DNA of 64,000 nucleotides from Ceratodon purpureus (taxonomy: Eukaryota; Streptophyta; Bryopsida; Pseudoditrichales; Ditrichaceae), in NCBI GenBank assembly GCA_014871385.1, contig CM026424.1, positions 3,475,131 to 3,539,130 of the forward strand. Reading direction: 5' to 3'. How positions within the stretch are numbered: position 1 is the first letter of the stretch; every line of letters starts with the position of its first letter. The translations under genes and the position numbers were made by a program. Below are positions 23,301 to 36,162 of this stretch, one piece after another. Below the pieces are notes generated by a model. It did not search any database. It was not told where the DNA came from and worked only from the letters and a program-made list of their open reading frames with translations.

Positions 23301-24486
23301 GGTACATCTCTGATGCCTTTTTCATGCTCATACCTCCGTCTACTGCAGCCTGTGCATCCCGCAACTGAGCGTTTGTCCATTTCCCAGTCTTCTGTGCCAT
23401 GCGAGGTCTGCGGGTCTGCGCTTGCGAGTCTGCTACGGGGGGCAGGTTCGGCATCGAAGAGGGCTGCATGGGTCTGCGGAATGCTGACGCTGGTGCCTGC
23501 GACCCGACTGCAGTTATGTCTTCGGCGGGCTCATATGGTGTTCCGCTTGCAGGCACACTTGGCGTTGCTCCCCGTCGAATCCGCTGCTCTGCTGGTCTGA
23601 ACCTGGGGGCTGGTGTCAAGCACTCCGTTGGTGCGGTGAAGAGCCGCACTCCGTTCACTGATCGGAGGAGTCCACGACGACTACCGAAGGCGTTCACCTG
23701 CGTCGCTCTAGTCCTCGGCGTCGGCACTCTGCTTGCAGTCCTCCTCTCCGGCCCGGCAATTACCCGCTCCAGCTGGCTGTAATCCAGCTCTTGATCGCCC
23801 ACCACAATTTCGTCTCCGCTCGATTGCTCCTCATCAGAACCGTAGCACATTCTGTCGTCATGAGGGGCGGCATTGTTGTACTGGGGATTTTCGTCACTAC
23901 CTAATAAGAGATCCTCGCTGCTAAGCTGTGGGCTGAACGCCATGAGTCACAGATGATCTACAATCTCTCAGGCCCAAACCGAATCTGCAATTCTATAATG
24001 TCAATGTGTGCATGTCAATGAACAGTCACGAGAATGCACTTCAAAGAACCAAAGAGATCAGCTCGCTAACTCCTTCGCTGGATACGCTCATTGCAATGTG
24101 TGCAAGTCAGGAAGACACCGAAACAAGCACTCTTATTCCCCAATTCCAGTCATGAGATCTGAAATTTCGGCCATGACATACACCAGTAACCGCTAATCTT
24201 CATGCTAAAGCCGGTTAACTTGGACCACATTAACCACTGCCATGATAAATCAGATCCAAATATAAACGGTGGCCATCACGGATAATAAAAGTCGTTAACA
24301 GCAGCCATGTGAATTACCAGTTTCCGTATTTGGGTGCACCAGTTTCGGCTACCTCCCCTCCACTATGAGATCATGCACCGCACTCTTGACGGATAAAATT
24401 ATCTCTTTCTAGTTTAGCCATGCGCGGCAGTGACAAAGCCTACTTACTGGTCATGGGGGTGCTAACCGGTATGGGTGTCTGTACCT
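20334..24486 (-). mobile_element. Pogo/Tigger-like DNA transposon (Tc1/mariner superfamily), near complete
   Basis: Inverted terminal repeats AGGTACAGGCACCTATAACGG-like (left) and AGGTACAGACACCCATACCGG-like (right, reversed) agree at 17 of 21 positions. They are flanked by TA on both sides (20332-20333 and 24487-24488), the duplication used by Tc1/mariner elements. The 4.15-kb interior carries one leftward transposase gene (20836-23943). It is a relative of the element at 46852-50318, about 0.7 kb longer, partly because of a probable 363-bp intron. Confidence 0.85.
20836..23943 (-). pseudogene. Pogo/Tigger-like transposase gene, one intron, one nonsense codon
   Basis: ATG at 23943 (MAFSPQLSSEDLLLG). 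The first exon runs to 22141 and encodes, in order, an acidic N-terminus, a psq-type helix-turn-helix (G-K-W-T-N-A-Q-L), a CENP-B/Tc5-type DNA-binding domain, and the DDE_1 nuclease with W-N-C-D-E-S-G, M-I-L-D-G-H-N-S-H and L-Q-P-L-D. A TAG at 22801-22803 interrupts the frame between the first two catalytic aspartates; the frame itself continues. Donor AAT|GTAAGG at 22140 and acceptor GTGAG|AAC at 21777 would remove 363 bp with no counterpart in the relative at 47387. The second exon ends at 20836 and encodes an Ala/Glu/Arg-rich coiled coil. About 914 codons in all. The intron is inferred by alignment; it could instead be a small insertion. Confidence 0.82.
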
Positions 24487-25035
24487 TAGATACAAATTTT
24501 TAAACACAAAAGTACTTCATGACCCAAAACTGATATGTAGACTTTTCCATTGTCACACCTAGCTTGTACTAATTTCCACTCATGATCAGACCCAAAACCA
24601 CGAGCTTTTTGAGTGTTTTGATTGATCAGCTTGAATTGAGTGGTCTGACAATGCTAGTTCAGCTTATTGTCGGTTCTGGGGAGGCCTACAGGTTGGTCAT
24701 GGGGGCGGTGGTGGTTTTCGGTACCTCTACCTTATATTCCACAAAAATTGAGGGCTTCGTATTGGATCTCCTTGAATGGGCACAAAAGAAAAAGTATTCC
24801 AGTTCCTTCTTTAGGGCCAACATGAATTAAGTGTTTGTTTGTCAAGTACTTTGTGTAATTGTCCAAATAACATAGACTAAAGAAGAAGATTACTACCATC
24901 TCAAAGAAAGGGTTCTTAATAAGTAACCCATACTAAGCATAATAGAATAGTGTGCATGATAGGTGGGTGTTTTATAGAAGTTTTGCTGCCAGGCCATGAA
25001 CTTAGATGCATTGGACAAAGTGATTCTTTGGTTAA

Positions 25036-25789
25036 CCCCTAAACGCCTAAACGACCAAAAACTAGTCGTTTTCATTTTTCCAAGTTCCAAAACTGTCATC
25101 CAAATGACAATTTTTCATCCATTTTTTTTTCATGTTGTAAAGTTGTGAGAAATCTATCTAATCTCATTAACAACTTCTCAAAATAATAATTTCATGAATT
25201 TTGGTGCCTCCTTAAAGTCAAAAAGATCAATACCGTATGTGCATTCAAAAATTCCTTGATACAGACAGCTGAAACACAATTTTGACTATCGGGATGATCT
25301 TTTTTGTAGTTGAGGTAAACTAATGAAATGTATTTTGGCAAATCTCTTTTCCAGTCCAATTTAAAAATTCTAAAAATACCTAAAATTGATTTATTTATAG
25401 CTGGTATAAGATGAAGGGGTATAACCGTGGCTACTTCTTGATTTTCCACGGTTTTGGGTTTTTTCAATATATTTTTTAATTAAAACATAATTTTTGAGCA
25501 CGGTAACTAATATAAGGTTTTTGGTTGTCATATTCATCTATGGTAAATATTTCATAATTTTTTAGTATAACCTGTATTTGATATGAATTTTCTTTGTTTG
25601 CTTTGATTTGAAATTTTATATTAATTACATTTTGAAATATTTAATTTCGATAAAATTATTTCTTGTAGATAACATGTGTATCTAACTAAGAAAAGTTTAA
25701 AATTCATATTTTACATTATTTATAGTAGCAAAATAAAGCATCCAAAGTCAAAGTCTATTTCTGTGGTCATAGGCTTAGGCATTTGGGGG
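25036..25789. mobile_element. TTAA-flanked inverted-repeat element, copy c (754 bp)
   Basis: Left end CCCCTAAACGCCTAAACG. The right end, reversed, reads CCCCCAAATGCCTAAGCC. TTAA abuts both ends (25032-25035, 25790-25793). The interior is AT-rich and non-coding and is homologous to 40563-40979 (copy c'). No transposase. The TTAA target and CCC ends are the hallmark of piggyBac-type elements, but with only termini to go on the superfamily is an inference. Confidence 0.7.
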
Positions 25790-25793
25790 TTAA

Positions 25794-27801
25794 ACTGGTT
25801 AGAGTTCAAAACCCGAGTTTTTCATTTATAAATAATGTGGTTTTGAATTTTTTATTTTAGTATAGAAACTTAGTATATTTGAAGACATTAAATCTTTTAT
25901 TCAATTTCTTTTATTTTATTGTATAAAAGAAAAATTAAACTAATATGGTTAAATAAGCTAATAACATATTTTAGACAGCCAAGGCTATTTGCCATGGTCC
26001 TTAGTGTAACACAACCCTATAGTATAGATTGACCATTAGTATCACGGTGTGGCATATCGATATGCTAGCACAATTACAAGTTATAGATATGTCTTTTTAG
26101 AATTTCAATATAAGTGAATATAATTATAGTGAGATATCTTACCCTCAACTCGTATAGTAAGCTTGTTGGTTGTTTTTAAAGGCTTATCAATATATTAATG
26201 AAATATATAACAAGATTACAAGTTCTCACCTCAATGTTAAAGTTTTCTTTAGATTGAAATTATTCTAAGTGATGCATATATGGAGAAAGCTGAAGAGAAA
26301 TAACTAAGCCGTATGACAAATCAAATATATCTTACAATCCTCATCTAAATTAGCTTCAATAAATATATAAACATCTCATTAGATTGCTATTCTTTAATGT
26401 AGAAGTGTTAATAATTAGGAAAGACAAAGTGCTTAATCTTAGAAGACCAACAAGTGGGAGTAGTATAAATCAACAACTGGCAGTATCGAAGTGGCTCATA
26501 TCAACATGACTCCTTCTTGGTTATTGGTTCTCTTGCACATGATTTTGATAGCCTTCCAATTTTATTTTATTTTAAATATTAGTATAAGCCTTTGAAAAAT
26601 CATATCAAATTGAATAAAAGTTGGAATGATGATTTTTTCATCATAACATCCTCTCTTTTTCATGATTTTTAACCCAAATTTCTTGCCAAGAAGCTTCACA
26701 CACTAGTCGATTTTCCCAAATCTTGTCAAAATGGTCATATTTTTGGTCACCAGACCTAAGGTTTGCATGGGTCCATTTTTTTGGCCTGGCCAGTTTTGGG
26801 GTTCTAGATGTACTTTTTATAAAAAATAAAATTGAAGTCCCTTGAGAAATATACAGAGAAATCCCTAAATGAGCACTAAGTTGTACCAGTATATGCCATC
26901 CAACCAGTCCAGCCAAGATCATCCATCCATATTACACATTACAATGTTTCATGTCCCAACAGTTTAACATAGGCTTTAAAAGCTTGGACATAGGACTGTT
27001 TGATTTGCAGCAGTTGAAAGATGAGTGCAAAATCAGGGAAGTTACTTTGTACAGATTCTGTGTGTTCAATTTTGATGCCCAAATGTAGTCTCTAAGCTTG
27101 GGAACTTAGCATGGGACAGTTGATGAGCTTGCATGATGAATGTAGTGGCTTGAACTCAACTTACTTTGTACCAAATACATGGCTCTCAGTTATGTCAATA
27201 CGTTCAATTGTCTCCAAAGATTAATACCTTGAGTTCAGACAATACTTGAAACACATCATTACAGTAATTTCATGAGGACTTACTTTGTACATGTTTTGTA
27301 TTCCTTTTTCTGAGTCTCCCCATTCATGTGTGACAATTGAGTAACTTTAATTGCAACCCCATGTGACAATTCCACTTGAAATACTCTCAATGACATTGAC
27401 TGGAAAGTCTTGTTTTCAACGTACTTAACTTGGTATTCCCCAAGCCACTGATTTGGTAGTAGGAAAAAAAATCATTTTTTGCCCTGGACTGTTTGTACAC
27501 ATGTACATATGCCCAAATTGCTTACCTTTCCACACCTGGAATACAGTATTGCCAGACACCTGTGGCTTGACTACAATGACAATTATAAAATTTACACTTG
27601 TTTATTTTGTCATAATATGTTAGGCAAGAATCCCTCTGTAAAATATTTTCACACTGAGTCACAGTTGCAGTCTCCAGTAAACCTTTAGTCATACTGTATT
27701 CAGTTACAATTTCTAACAACCGCCTCAGTATTGTACAGTAGGGTCCAAGGCAGAATGGCGTTTGGGCAATTCCAGTGATGGTGTCCGACACTGCTGCCAA
27801 C
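25794..27801. other. AT-rich intergenic DNA, no gene seen
   Basis: No supported coding frame or element ends. Repeated ACTTTGTAC phrases (27040-27300) suggest an old low-copy repeat but do not resolve into units. Confidence 0.4.
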
Positions 27802-28341
27802 TTTGACACCCTCCACAGGACTAAAAAAATTCTATTTTACCCTGAAAATTTGGGAAAAACATCATCTCTATGTTGAGAATATGCATACCAAATCCCAAGT
27901 CTAGGGGACATATGAAACAAAAGTTATCAAAGATTAACCACCATGGGGTAGCTGTGAGAAAAGTTTCATAATCGCCGAATTTGACACCCTCCCAAGGATT
28001 GAGGAAATTTTTTTACCTTTGGAAATTTTGGAGTGGAAACACCTTCATGTTGATTACATGTGTTAAAAAATCCAAGTCCAAAAGACCCACACATAAAATG
28101 ATATTCCAAATCTACCAATAGGTGTAGTTGTGAGAAACAAAGAGGAAAATTGTCTCACAACTTTGACAGCCTTCCTAGGGTTGAGAATTTGTTATTTTTA
28201 AATGAAAGCTTTGTTTCATGTAGATGAATAGTGACTTAGAAAAATGAATTCTGGCTTTGAAATTGTATTAAGAATTAAATATTTTTTTGGAAATTAAAAC
28301 TACCAAACAACAATGTCATAAGCATTTTGAAAATCTAGTTT
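27802..28341. repeat. Three degenerate tandem copies, about 180-bp unit
   Basis: TTTGACACCCTCC recurs at 27802 and 27981, with TTTGACAGCCTTCC at 28162. Each is followed by GGATTGAGGAAATTT-like sequence and TTTTACC. Spacings are 179 and 181 bp. The unit length is in the range of plant satellites; three copies only. No coding potential. Confidence 0.65.
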
Positions 28342-29182
28342 GAAGAAAATTAGAATTTGGTCAATAGATGGTTTCGTATTATAGAAGCACGTAATTTAAG
28401 ATATAACCTTGATCAAATTGCCTTGCAAGATTTGAGTAATGTCTGCAAGGATTCTTGTGGTAATAACTTCATCTTGTCATATTTTCTTTGCATTATGCCT
28501 AAAGTAGACGTGGTAGAATTTGAGAATACCTATGAGGTTAGAGAGGAAAGGCACGTGGTCGGAGTGCATCAAGTGCTATGCAAATAAGTATTTGATAATG
28601 GCTGGAGAAGGTAGAATTGCCAACAATCCGATGACAAGTGCAGGGGCTCAGTTCAAAATTCTTGAGTTCTTAAAAAATGTAGCACTTGTCAAACTTGTCT
28701 AGCATCCAATTAGAATTGAAACATATATTGTCTTAGTAGAAGGAGAGATTCTCTTGCAAGGGAGGTTGTAGACATTTAATATTGTTTTCAAAGAGTCAAA
28801 CATGTCTTATTAGTACATGGGCATTATACCGTTGCAAGTTGACAATTTGTCTACACATTACTCTACCATAATCAGATCACTTAGCAAGACCCATTTGGCA
28901 TCTCAGAAGAGCTATCTAATTAATAACTCACGTAGTGTGCACCATGCCTTAGACTCATTAGAAGTAGATCCGTCACTAAATTCAATGTTGCTTTTGCAAG
29001 ATAAAGTAGTGAACGTCGTTGCCCATCACCGCGCCATTTAGAGCCATTGATCACTTTGAGGCATGGAGACTAGGGTATTTAGTTGACTTGCAAATGTGAT
29101 TGTCGAACAAGCTGCTTTAATGAACTATGCACCAAGGTAGGTGCTTTGTAGGAATTTAAGCAAAGGTCGCCTCAATAAGGCT
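28342..29182. other. AT-rich DNA, no gene seen
   Basis: Short open frames around 28357-29041 have no recognisable domain. The block 28350-29040 is somewhat less AT-rich and may be decayed transposon sequence; I cannot classify it. Confidence 0.35.
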
Positions 29183-29186
29183 TTAA

Positions 29187-30078
29187 CCCCTAAATGCCCA
29201 CCATGAATTCACATCAAAAACTGCCTTTCAACACTCATTTGCGAAGCAAGTTGATTTTTCCAATTTTATGGGATGTTTTTCCAATTTCAACCGTAGGATC
29301 TCATAGCTAGCTTATTGGGACATTCTTTTCCAAAATTTTAGAGAAAAATACATCACCAATTGCAAGATCGTAATGTTCAAAGTTAAAAAACAAGTTTTTT
29401 TTAATCCTTCAAAAAACTGAAATCTCACTTTCAATGATTTTTCAAAAAATATGCTTTACAAATTTGAAATGGGCAACTCCATATTCTAATATAAAAATGA
29501 CTTGAGAATCTACACAAAAAATGTCAAAAGAAAAAACTTAAATTTTCATCTTCAAAAGATATGTAAATCTAAAAACACTGTAGAATACAAGGAAAAACTA
29601 AATTGCTAATTACATCCACATAAAAGTGGATAACGTTACTTTCAACGGTTAAAAATGATGTGATACATAACAAAAAACTTTTCCAATTTTTATTTTTGAA
29701 ATATTGTCAAAATTGTATTCAAAATGAGTACTTAAAGTTCTTTTTCATGAAGAATTGACCAAACTACCCGCATAACATGAATTGTCATATCTTTTACCTC
29801 TCTTTTGGGAATGGACTGAATCAAAGCATTCTGTTTAAACATGAATCTCTACAAAATGGTGATATTTTTATTTATTTAAAAAAATAAAAATTGAAATGTT
29901 TTGTGGCTGCCCGCATTGAGATTTTTTACCTTCAACCATTCATAACTTTTGCATTACATATCCAAATCTTATGAAACAAAGTTTGGCATGCACGTAATGA
30001 CCTAGAGAATCCACATGCAAAATCTCAAAACTTGATATTAGCCGGAGACCACATTTTGGTTGCATGGGAGTTTAGGGG
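29187..30078. mobile_element. TTAA-flanked inverted-repeat element, copy a (892 bp)
   Basis: Left end CCCCTAAATGCCCACCATG, right end reversed CCCCTAAACTCCCATGCAA, with TTAA at 29183-29186 and 30079-30082. The interior is AT-rich and non-coding and contains CAACCGTAGGATCTCATAG near 29289, a motif shared with the other copies. Confidence 0.75.
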
Positions 30079-30082
30079 TTAA

Positions 30083-33000
30083 AAGAGGCATGTGAGATTT
30101 GGAGTTTTTGATTATGTGATTTCTTCTTGCTTCTCGTTGTCATTCAACTTGGGAGAGGATTCTTCTAATGTCGGTGTTTTATGATGGGGCTAGGCTTCTT
30201 GGGAAGGCTCCTAACCTCCTTTAGTCTCCAAGTAGAAGAAGAAGCGGCTGCCAATTTAAATTTGAGAGGCTATCTCCCAATTCCAAGGGCCCTCAATGCA
30301 TGAAGGATAGGATAGGGGCAAACTTGAGTCTAAGCTTTCTTCTAAGGAATGGTGATGAAGGAAGGTAGGTGATGTTGGCTCTTTGAAGGAAGCAACATGC
30401 AAATAAGATTGAGATTAAAAGCTTGAAATGGTGAATTTGTCTAGGAATTCAAGGGCAATGTAGATGGCAAGGTCAAAATGGCCGTTAAGATAATATAACG
30501 GTGGTTAGCAACCATCTATATCTAATTTTACAAGTTGCAAAAGTGAATGCCGTCATAATGGCAAGATTAGAGATGTAAAAGAAATTATGTTGTAGAAGCA
30601 ATGGAGGTAGGGGTAGAGTTTTAAATCTGATTCGTCCAAGGTGGACAATGTGTCTAGAGTTTCTTGAGGTCCAAGTAGGTAAGCAACGGTACTTAACAAT
30701 GGTGGCAAAGGTGAACTAGCCTAACCGATTGGATAGTTGTTTCGAGGAAGCGCGAGCTTGTCCTAACAAGGCCGGATGATGTCTGCTAGAATTAAGTAGA
30801 TATGATTTCTCAGATCATAGAACGTGGTCATGACATGAGAGTAGAGGGTCGGCCTCCATAGCTGTGGATTGAAACTATTTCTAGCCGAGGCTGGTCTGAG
30901 GGAGAAGGTAGGGAAAGTCTTGGCAAGGATGGTTGTAGCTACATTTCTAAAGCCTATGCGGTAGTTTGTAGTGCTATTTTTGGCTCATACGAGCATAGAA
31001 CCTTTTTTGTCAAAGTAGATATTAGGTTTGTATCTACAGCCTCCACATCTCTCTATTTTGTAACGGAAATGTAAGGGTGACTTGAATAATCTAAGAGGAG
31101 GTTTATCTCGATAGCTACTATTTGGGGTTTTATATCTGCTCTTCTCTTCAACTTGCATGGGTCATTGTACAAGGCATGTACCACAATTGTGAACTAGAGA
31201 CACACACGAACAACAGTGTACCCATGATAGATTATAGTTGATCAAAATTAACATTTTTAATGTATGTGCTTAGACAAATTAATTGTGCATAATATGATGG
31301 ATTAGCTTCTAGTCATCTTTTGATGGTTCTCCTTCAACTCTATATGTTAGCATCTTTACAAAGATGTAGATTTGTCATTCCATGTAGCAATCTCAAAAAT
31401 TAATTCCAACCTATTTATGTGATATTTTAATGTGCTTCCAATGGTGGTTTCTCAAGTACCAGTACTTGTAATCACTAGTGGGAATGCTCGACAAGAAAAC
31501 TAAAGTTTACACCAAAAAATGTGTTATTTCTAGGGTGGGCGAAATGGTGTAATGCATGTCCAGTTTGGTGTAGTTCGACTCTCTGAAATACTATTCTTGA
31601 GGGGATCACGACATACTAACTCTGGTTATGAGGTCCCATAGGGGTTTGCATATTGTACAATTTTATTTTTTTTAACTTGATTTTGAAAAATCCAACTGTA
31701 TGATCTTGTTTAGAGCCATCCAATTAGTCCATTTACCAAGTTTTATCAATTTTGACCATACAGATCTTGAGATATATATAACCAAAGTTCCAAGTTTTAT
31801 AAAAACTTTCAGGCATATGAACAATGATCAGGTCGACTTCGACTTTAGGGGGGTAAAAATGACTTTGTTGAAAACCCTCTACAAATCAATTGTCCACGAG
31901 GGGCTAACTATATTTTTCCTCCACCAAAAGAAACAGAAACCGCAATTCAATTACTAGGCACCAAGGCTAAGCACCAATGAGAATTCTCCAATTTCTCGGG
32001 CTCCATCCCAATGTTTTCAGTGTAAACACGTTTCACAGTATATATACCATCAGAATGGGAAGACTTTCGTGGCCTTGTACATGACTGTACAGACAGGCCC
32101 GAAAGTCAAGTGAGGCCAACTCTATGGCATTGACATATATGTAGCATTTAAATTACAAGCATAACTTACTGGACAACGAGATGCCTTGAGGAGACAGCAC
32201 AGACAGAGCACAGAAATTCAACTTTGCAAGATCATTGACGGAATGCAGTAAAGTTAGTCAATAAGATGAGCTCCACAATGGGGCATTTTTCTACTTCTTT
32301 CCTTTTCTGACAAAATAGAGCATGATTCTCTGCAATGTTCATATGGTATATTATTACCTTGACCTTTGGCTCTAGAGTCTGGCAGTGGGGTGGTTCTAAG
32401 TTACTTTGATACTAGGGTTCTTCACAAGGTAATCCGGAATTTGATTCAGATACCATGGGTATTGATTTATACTCTAGGCTAACCCTATTCGGAAGCTTTA
32501 AAACTTTGTCAATGAAAAAATAAATTAATAGATGGATGCATAATTTCTTCTATTACAAAGATTTATAATGGTTTGCTAAAATGATTGTGAATTGGTATCA
32601 ATGATTTACGATGGCCAATAGGTCATCGCCTAAATTAGTTTTAATAATTGATCCATATTTTTAAAAAGCCATGCCTACTTGTTTGTCTGTTACACAACAA
32701 GTCCACATGGATTTATGCTTACAATCCATATCTACTAAGGATCCACAATGTACATTCATTAAATCTTCAAGATTAGCATTTATCATACAAATCTAATTTA
32801 TGTGTGTTTGAAAGACATGAAACTTATTTTATTGCTTGAAAAATTGATTAATTTGTCGTTTGAAATTCTAGAAAAATTATCTCTATATCTTTTGAAACAA
32901 TGGAACTTTTGTATATCTGTGTATAGTTTCCACAATACACATAATAAATGCATTGATGATTTCTTTTAAGAATTCTTAAAAATAAAAAAATTAAAAATGA

Positions 33001-34276
33001 TTTTATATTTGATACTTTCCAAAACATGAATTAGACTTAATAAAAACTAGTCAATTAAAAAATACTTTAACACATTGTACAAAAATTTAGCACACTTATT
33101 GTAAAAACATTTCTCAAAATATACATTTTACTTACATTCATGTTTTTTTTATTTTTTATATTTTATATTTTATATATATATATATAAATTAAAAATAAAA
33201 ACATAAATAAAATATGTATCAACTTGAAATTTCATAATTTTATTTTAGTGTTATTATTTGAAATCAATCAATTACTTTGTTAATGGAAAATTATTTTTAT
33301 ACATGTGATGTAAAGATTTTGTGCATTGGTGCAGTAGGTTCCAATGATTTGTGGTGGCTAATAGACCATCAAATAATTTAGTATATTATTATTTTTTTAA
33401 AATCTAAAAGCATTAAGCTAATTTTAATTTTAAACTTCTAAATTCTATTATGGTTTTTTTTAAATAAAATATTTATTCTTACAACTAAACACATGGATCT
33501 TCTACAAAATGTTCAATAGTTCATAATAATTCTAGCAACAAAATACACTTCATGTCACATTCTACTCGTCATAATTGTGTTTTTTTTTAAGTATAAGAAT
33601 TTATATAAACTTTTGCATTGAAGTTATATTGAAAGCACTTATGGATTTAAATAGATGTCTCCTTTGACATAATTGAGCTTGATGGTTCAAAAATGATTGA
33701 ATTGCACAAGATTCAAGATACTTTGTCACACATAGTGAAATTTAAAGTGTCTTTTCAATTCATTATCCTTATCCTTACTTACAAAGGTTACTAATGACAA
33801 CTTTAAAACTCAATTACAAAACCTAATGGAATAGAATTCTAAAGAAACCATGGCATTTTGAATATGAATTTCAATTTGTAGTGTTTAATTTTTTGCAACA
33901 ACAAAGTGATAGTGCATTTAAGAGTGTCAAAAATGACCTTAAACTACTTGCATAAAAAAAGAGGTGGGCTATCCTTAGGAGTACTCATTGGAACCAAAGA
34001 GGGCAAGGATTTGAATATGGTCGGATGTACACCAAGACTACTAATGTTCTCTTACTTCATAAGAACATGCCTACAAACATGTCTCCAGGCATGAAGAGGA
34101 TTGCTTCTAGACCTCATGTTACGGAAGGGGCGTTGACATTGAATAGCGAATGATATGAAGTATAGGGTCTTGTCAAAATATTTACCACAAACAATAAAAA
34201 AAATTACCGAAGGAGAACCACCGTTGTATACTATCCTTATTTATTGCATGACATATTTGGTATACAATATTGTTGT
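30083..34276. other. Intergenic DNA, AT-rich with a less AT-rich block at 30.1-31.2 kb
   Basis: The block at about 30100-31200 has higher GC and may be remains of a transposon, but no domain can be read. A CACTAGTGGGAATG motif near 31473 resembles a CACTA-type end without a partner. A short (TA)n run lies at about 33171-33187. Otherwise nothing is seen. Confidence 0.35.
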
Positions 34277-34280
34277 TTAA

Positions 34281-35220
34281 CCCCTAAACGGCCAAAGTCT
34301 TAGAATAGGCTTTTTGGAATTCGGAGCAGATTCCTACGATGTCAATTTTGGATGTAAGTTTGTGAAATTTTTTGTAGACGTAGGGAATTGCTAGAGCTTT
34401 GCGGGAGTATAATTTGTTTTTTTCACTAGATATTGAAAAAAATATTTATGGTGCCCAAAGCGTTTTTTCCTACTTCTCGGGCAGCTCCAAAATTTTCATA
34501 CACCCTCCAACTACCTTTGGGATTTTTAGCGCAAGTAACTAACATGATTGGTTTTGAGATTATCAAAAAAAAAAAAAAAAAATCTTTTATTGTGGAAGAT
34601 TTTCATTCTATAAGGAGCCAAAGTTTTATCATTTTTTTCGGTCAAGCATGAAAAAATAATTCTTTATGACATAAAAGATAGAGACTTTGTTCTTTTTTTT
34701 TCTTCACCTTTTTTACTTCAAGAATAGACATATACCTTTGTTTGACTGCATGGATTTTTATTGTAACAAAAAAATGGCTTATCAAAAAAATAAAATTAGT
34801 ATTAACAATAATATAAACATGTGTTCCTTATACAATGTTTTTCACAATGCTACGCTTTTTTGTTAAATCTAAAATTTGGTGCACAAGTAATTAACACTAT
34901 GTACATAATTTTAGTACAAAACCTCCAACATGTATAGTGCAAAAAATTTACTCAAAGAGGAGTCAAAAGTCAGTTGATCATGTTTTGAAAAGATAAAAAG
35001 AACAATGTTTCTTATTTCAATCTCAAAAAAAGATCGATCTTTCAATCCACGCGGTCAAATTTATTATAAAAAAAAATTGCATGATCTCTTAGAAGTCTTA
35101 AGTCAGATCCTACGGTTAAAGATGCAAAAGCAATTTTATTTTTGGTTTGTTCACTCTTGCTTCTTAAATGATAGTTTATGGAGTGTTTTATCATGAGAAA
35201 TAGTCACGGCCGATTAGCGG
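34281..35220. mobile_element. TTAA-flanked inverted-repeat element, copy d (940 bp)
   Basis: Left end CCCCTAAACGGCC, right end reversed CCGCTAATCGGCC, with TTAA at 34277-34280 and 35221-35224. The shared internal motif is present in reverse (AGATCCTACGGTTAAAG near 35106). Non-coding; no transposase. Confidence 0.7.
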
Positions 35221-36162
35221 TTAATAGAAATAAAGACATCCATTTTTTCCCGGGAAAAAAAGAAGAAGAAAACAATAGAGCATTTGAATATATGGGAATA
35301 TTCCATGTTCAGGCAACCTTGGTTGTGGCATTCCTCAAACAGTGGGAGCAATGAAAAGCAAACCTGTAGAGAACTGTTGAAGCACTTGTAAGTTGTCTGG
35401 ACACTTCAATTGACCAACTTCTGGAATTCAATTGGTAGGAACTCCAAAATAATTTACTTTCAATCATTTGGCCTCAATAGTGGAATAGGATAGCATAAGA
35501 CCTAAGCTTATTGCTAATGAACTACGGACAAAACTAGTCCAATTCATCTACTGTCCAATAGCCTTTCCTTTATGCTTCCTAGCTCCAACATTTGACCAAT
35601 CTCCGGTGGAACATGATGCTCGAGTTGCAGGTATCAAATGGTCATTACTTACAAGTCTACAAACTTTTGTTCTAATGAGGATTGGGATAAGAATTGAGAA
35701 TATTGAAAATTTGGGTGGGCTGAAGGTGCCAGGCAGCTAATATGTGGAAGGATCTGCTTTGAAACTTATCATTGTTTTCTCATGAATGCGGCCCATACAT
35801 CAATAGCCTGGTTTTCTAAACAAGGTATTAGTATGAAACAGTCCTTTGACAATAGCTAACTGTCAAATAAAATTGCACATGGTGAAGATTGTAGAATGGA
35901 TGGTGGACCAATTGCAACTTCCAGAAGTTGAGCAGAAGGTATCTTTATAAGTCATGTGAATACAAATCTAGTTGGCATCATGATGTGAGTTTAATGAGAT
36001 GGCTTAGTTGTATCTCACCTATGAGTTAAACATGTTGGACACCTTGTTTCATAAGTGAGAGGGATTGGCATAAAATCCTTCTGAATAAAAATAATCATAA
36101 AAAATCAAAACCAATTTAAATGAATACCTCTGACATTCAGTTCAGTATGCTTTCTGATGCCA

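Larger units (their letters stand above)
20189..24732. mobile_element. Outer non-autonomous element, split by the pogo-like transposon
   Basis: An outer pair of inverted repeats lies beyond the inner transposon: AGGTAGAGACACC then AAAACCACC at 20189, and in reverse orientation AGGTAGAGGTACC then AAAACCACCACC ending at 24732. Each is flanked by TA (20187-20188 and 24733-24734). Without the inner element the outer one would be about 390 bp, the size of a MITE. Its ends are of the same general type (TA, AGGTA...) as the inner transposon's. Confidence 0.6.

Noticed and set aside
24820-24910. Possible SINE relic (CATGAATTAAGTGTTTGTTTG)
   Set aside because: About 20 bp agrees with the SINE 3' block, but the hairpin and tail are missing.
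25192-25467. 91-codon minus-strand frame with a similar frame at 40605-40862
   Set aside because: The two frames are similar because both lie in copies of the same TTAA element; changes are not biased to synonymous sites as far as can be judged by eye, and no start or domain is shared.
27522-27809. 95-codon minus-strand frame
   Set aside because: No domain, splice signals or codon bias; it overlaps the start of the 180-bp tandem repeat.
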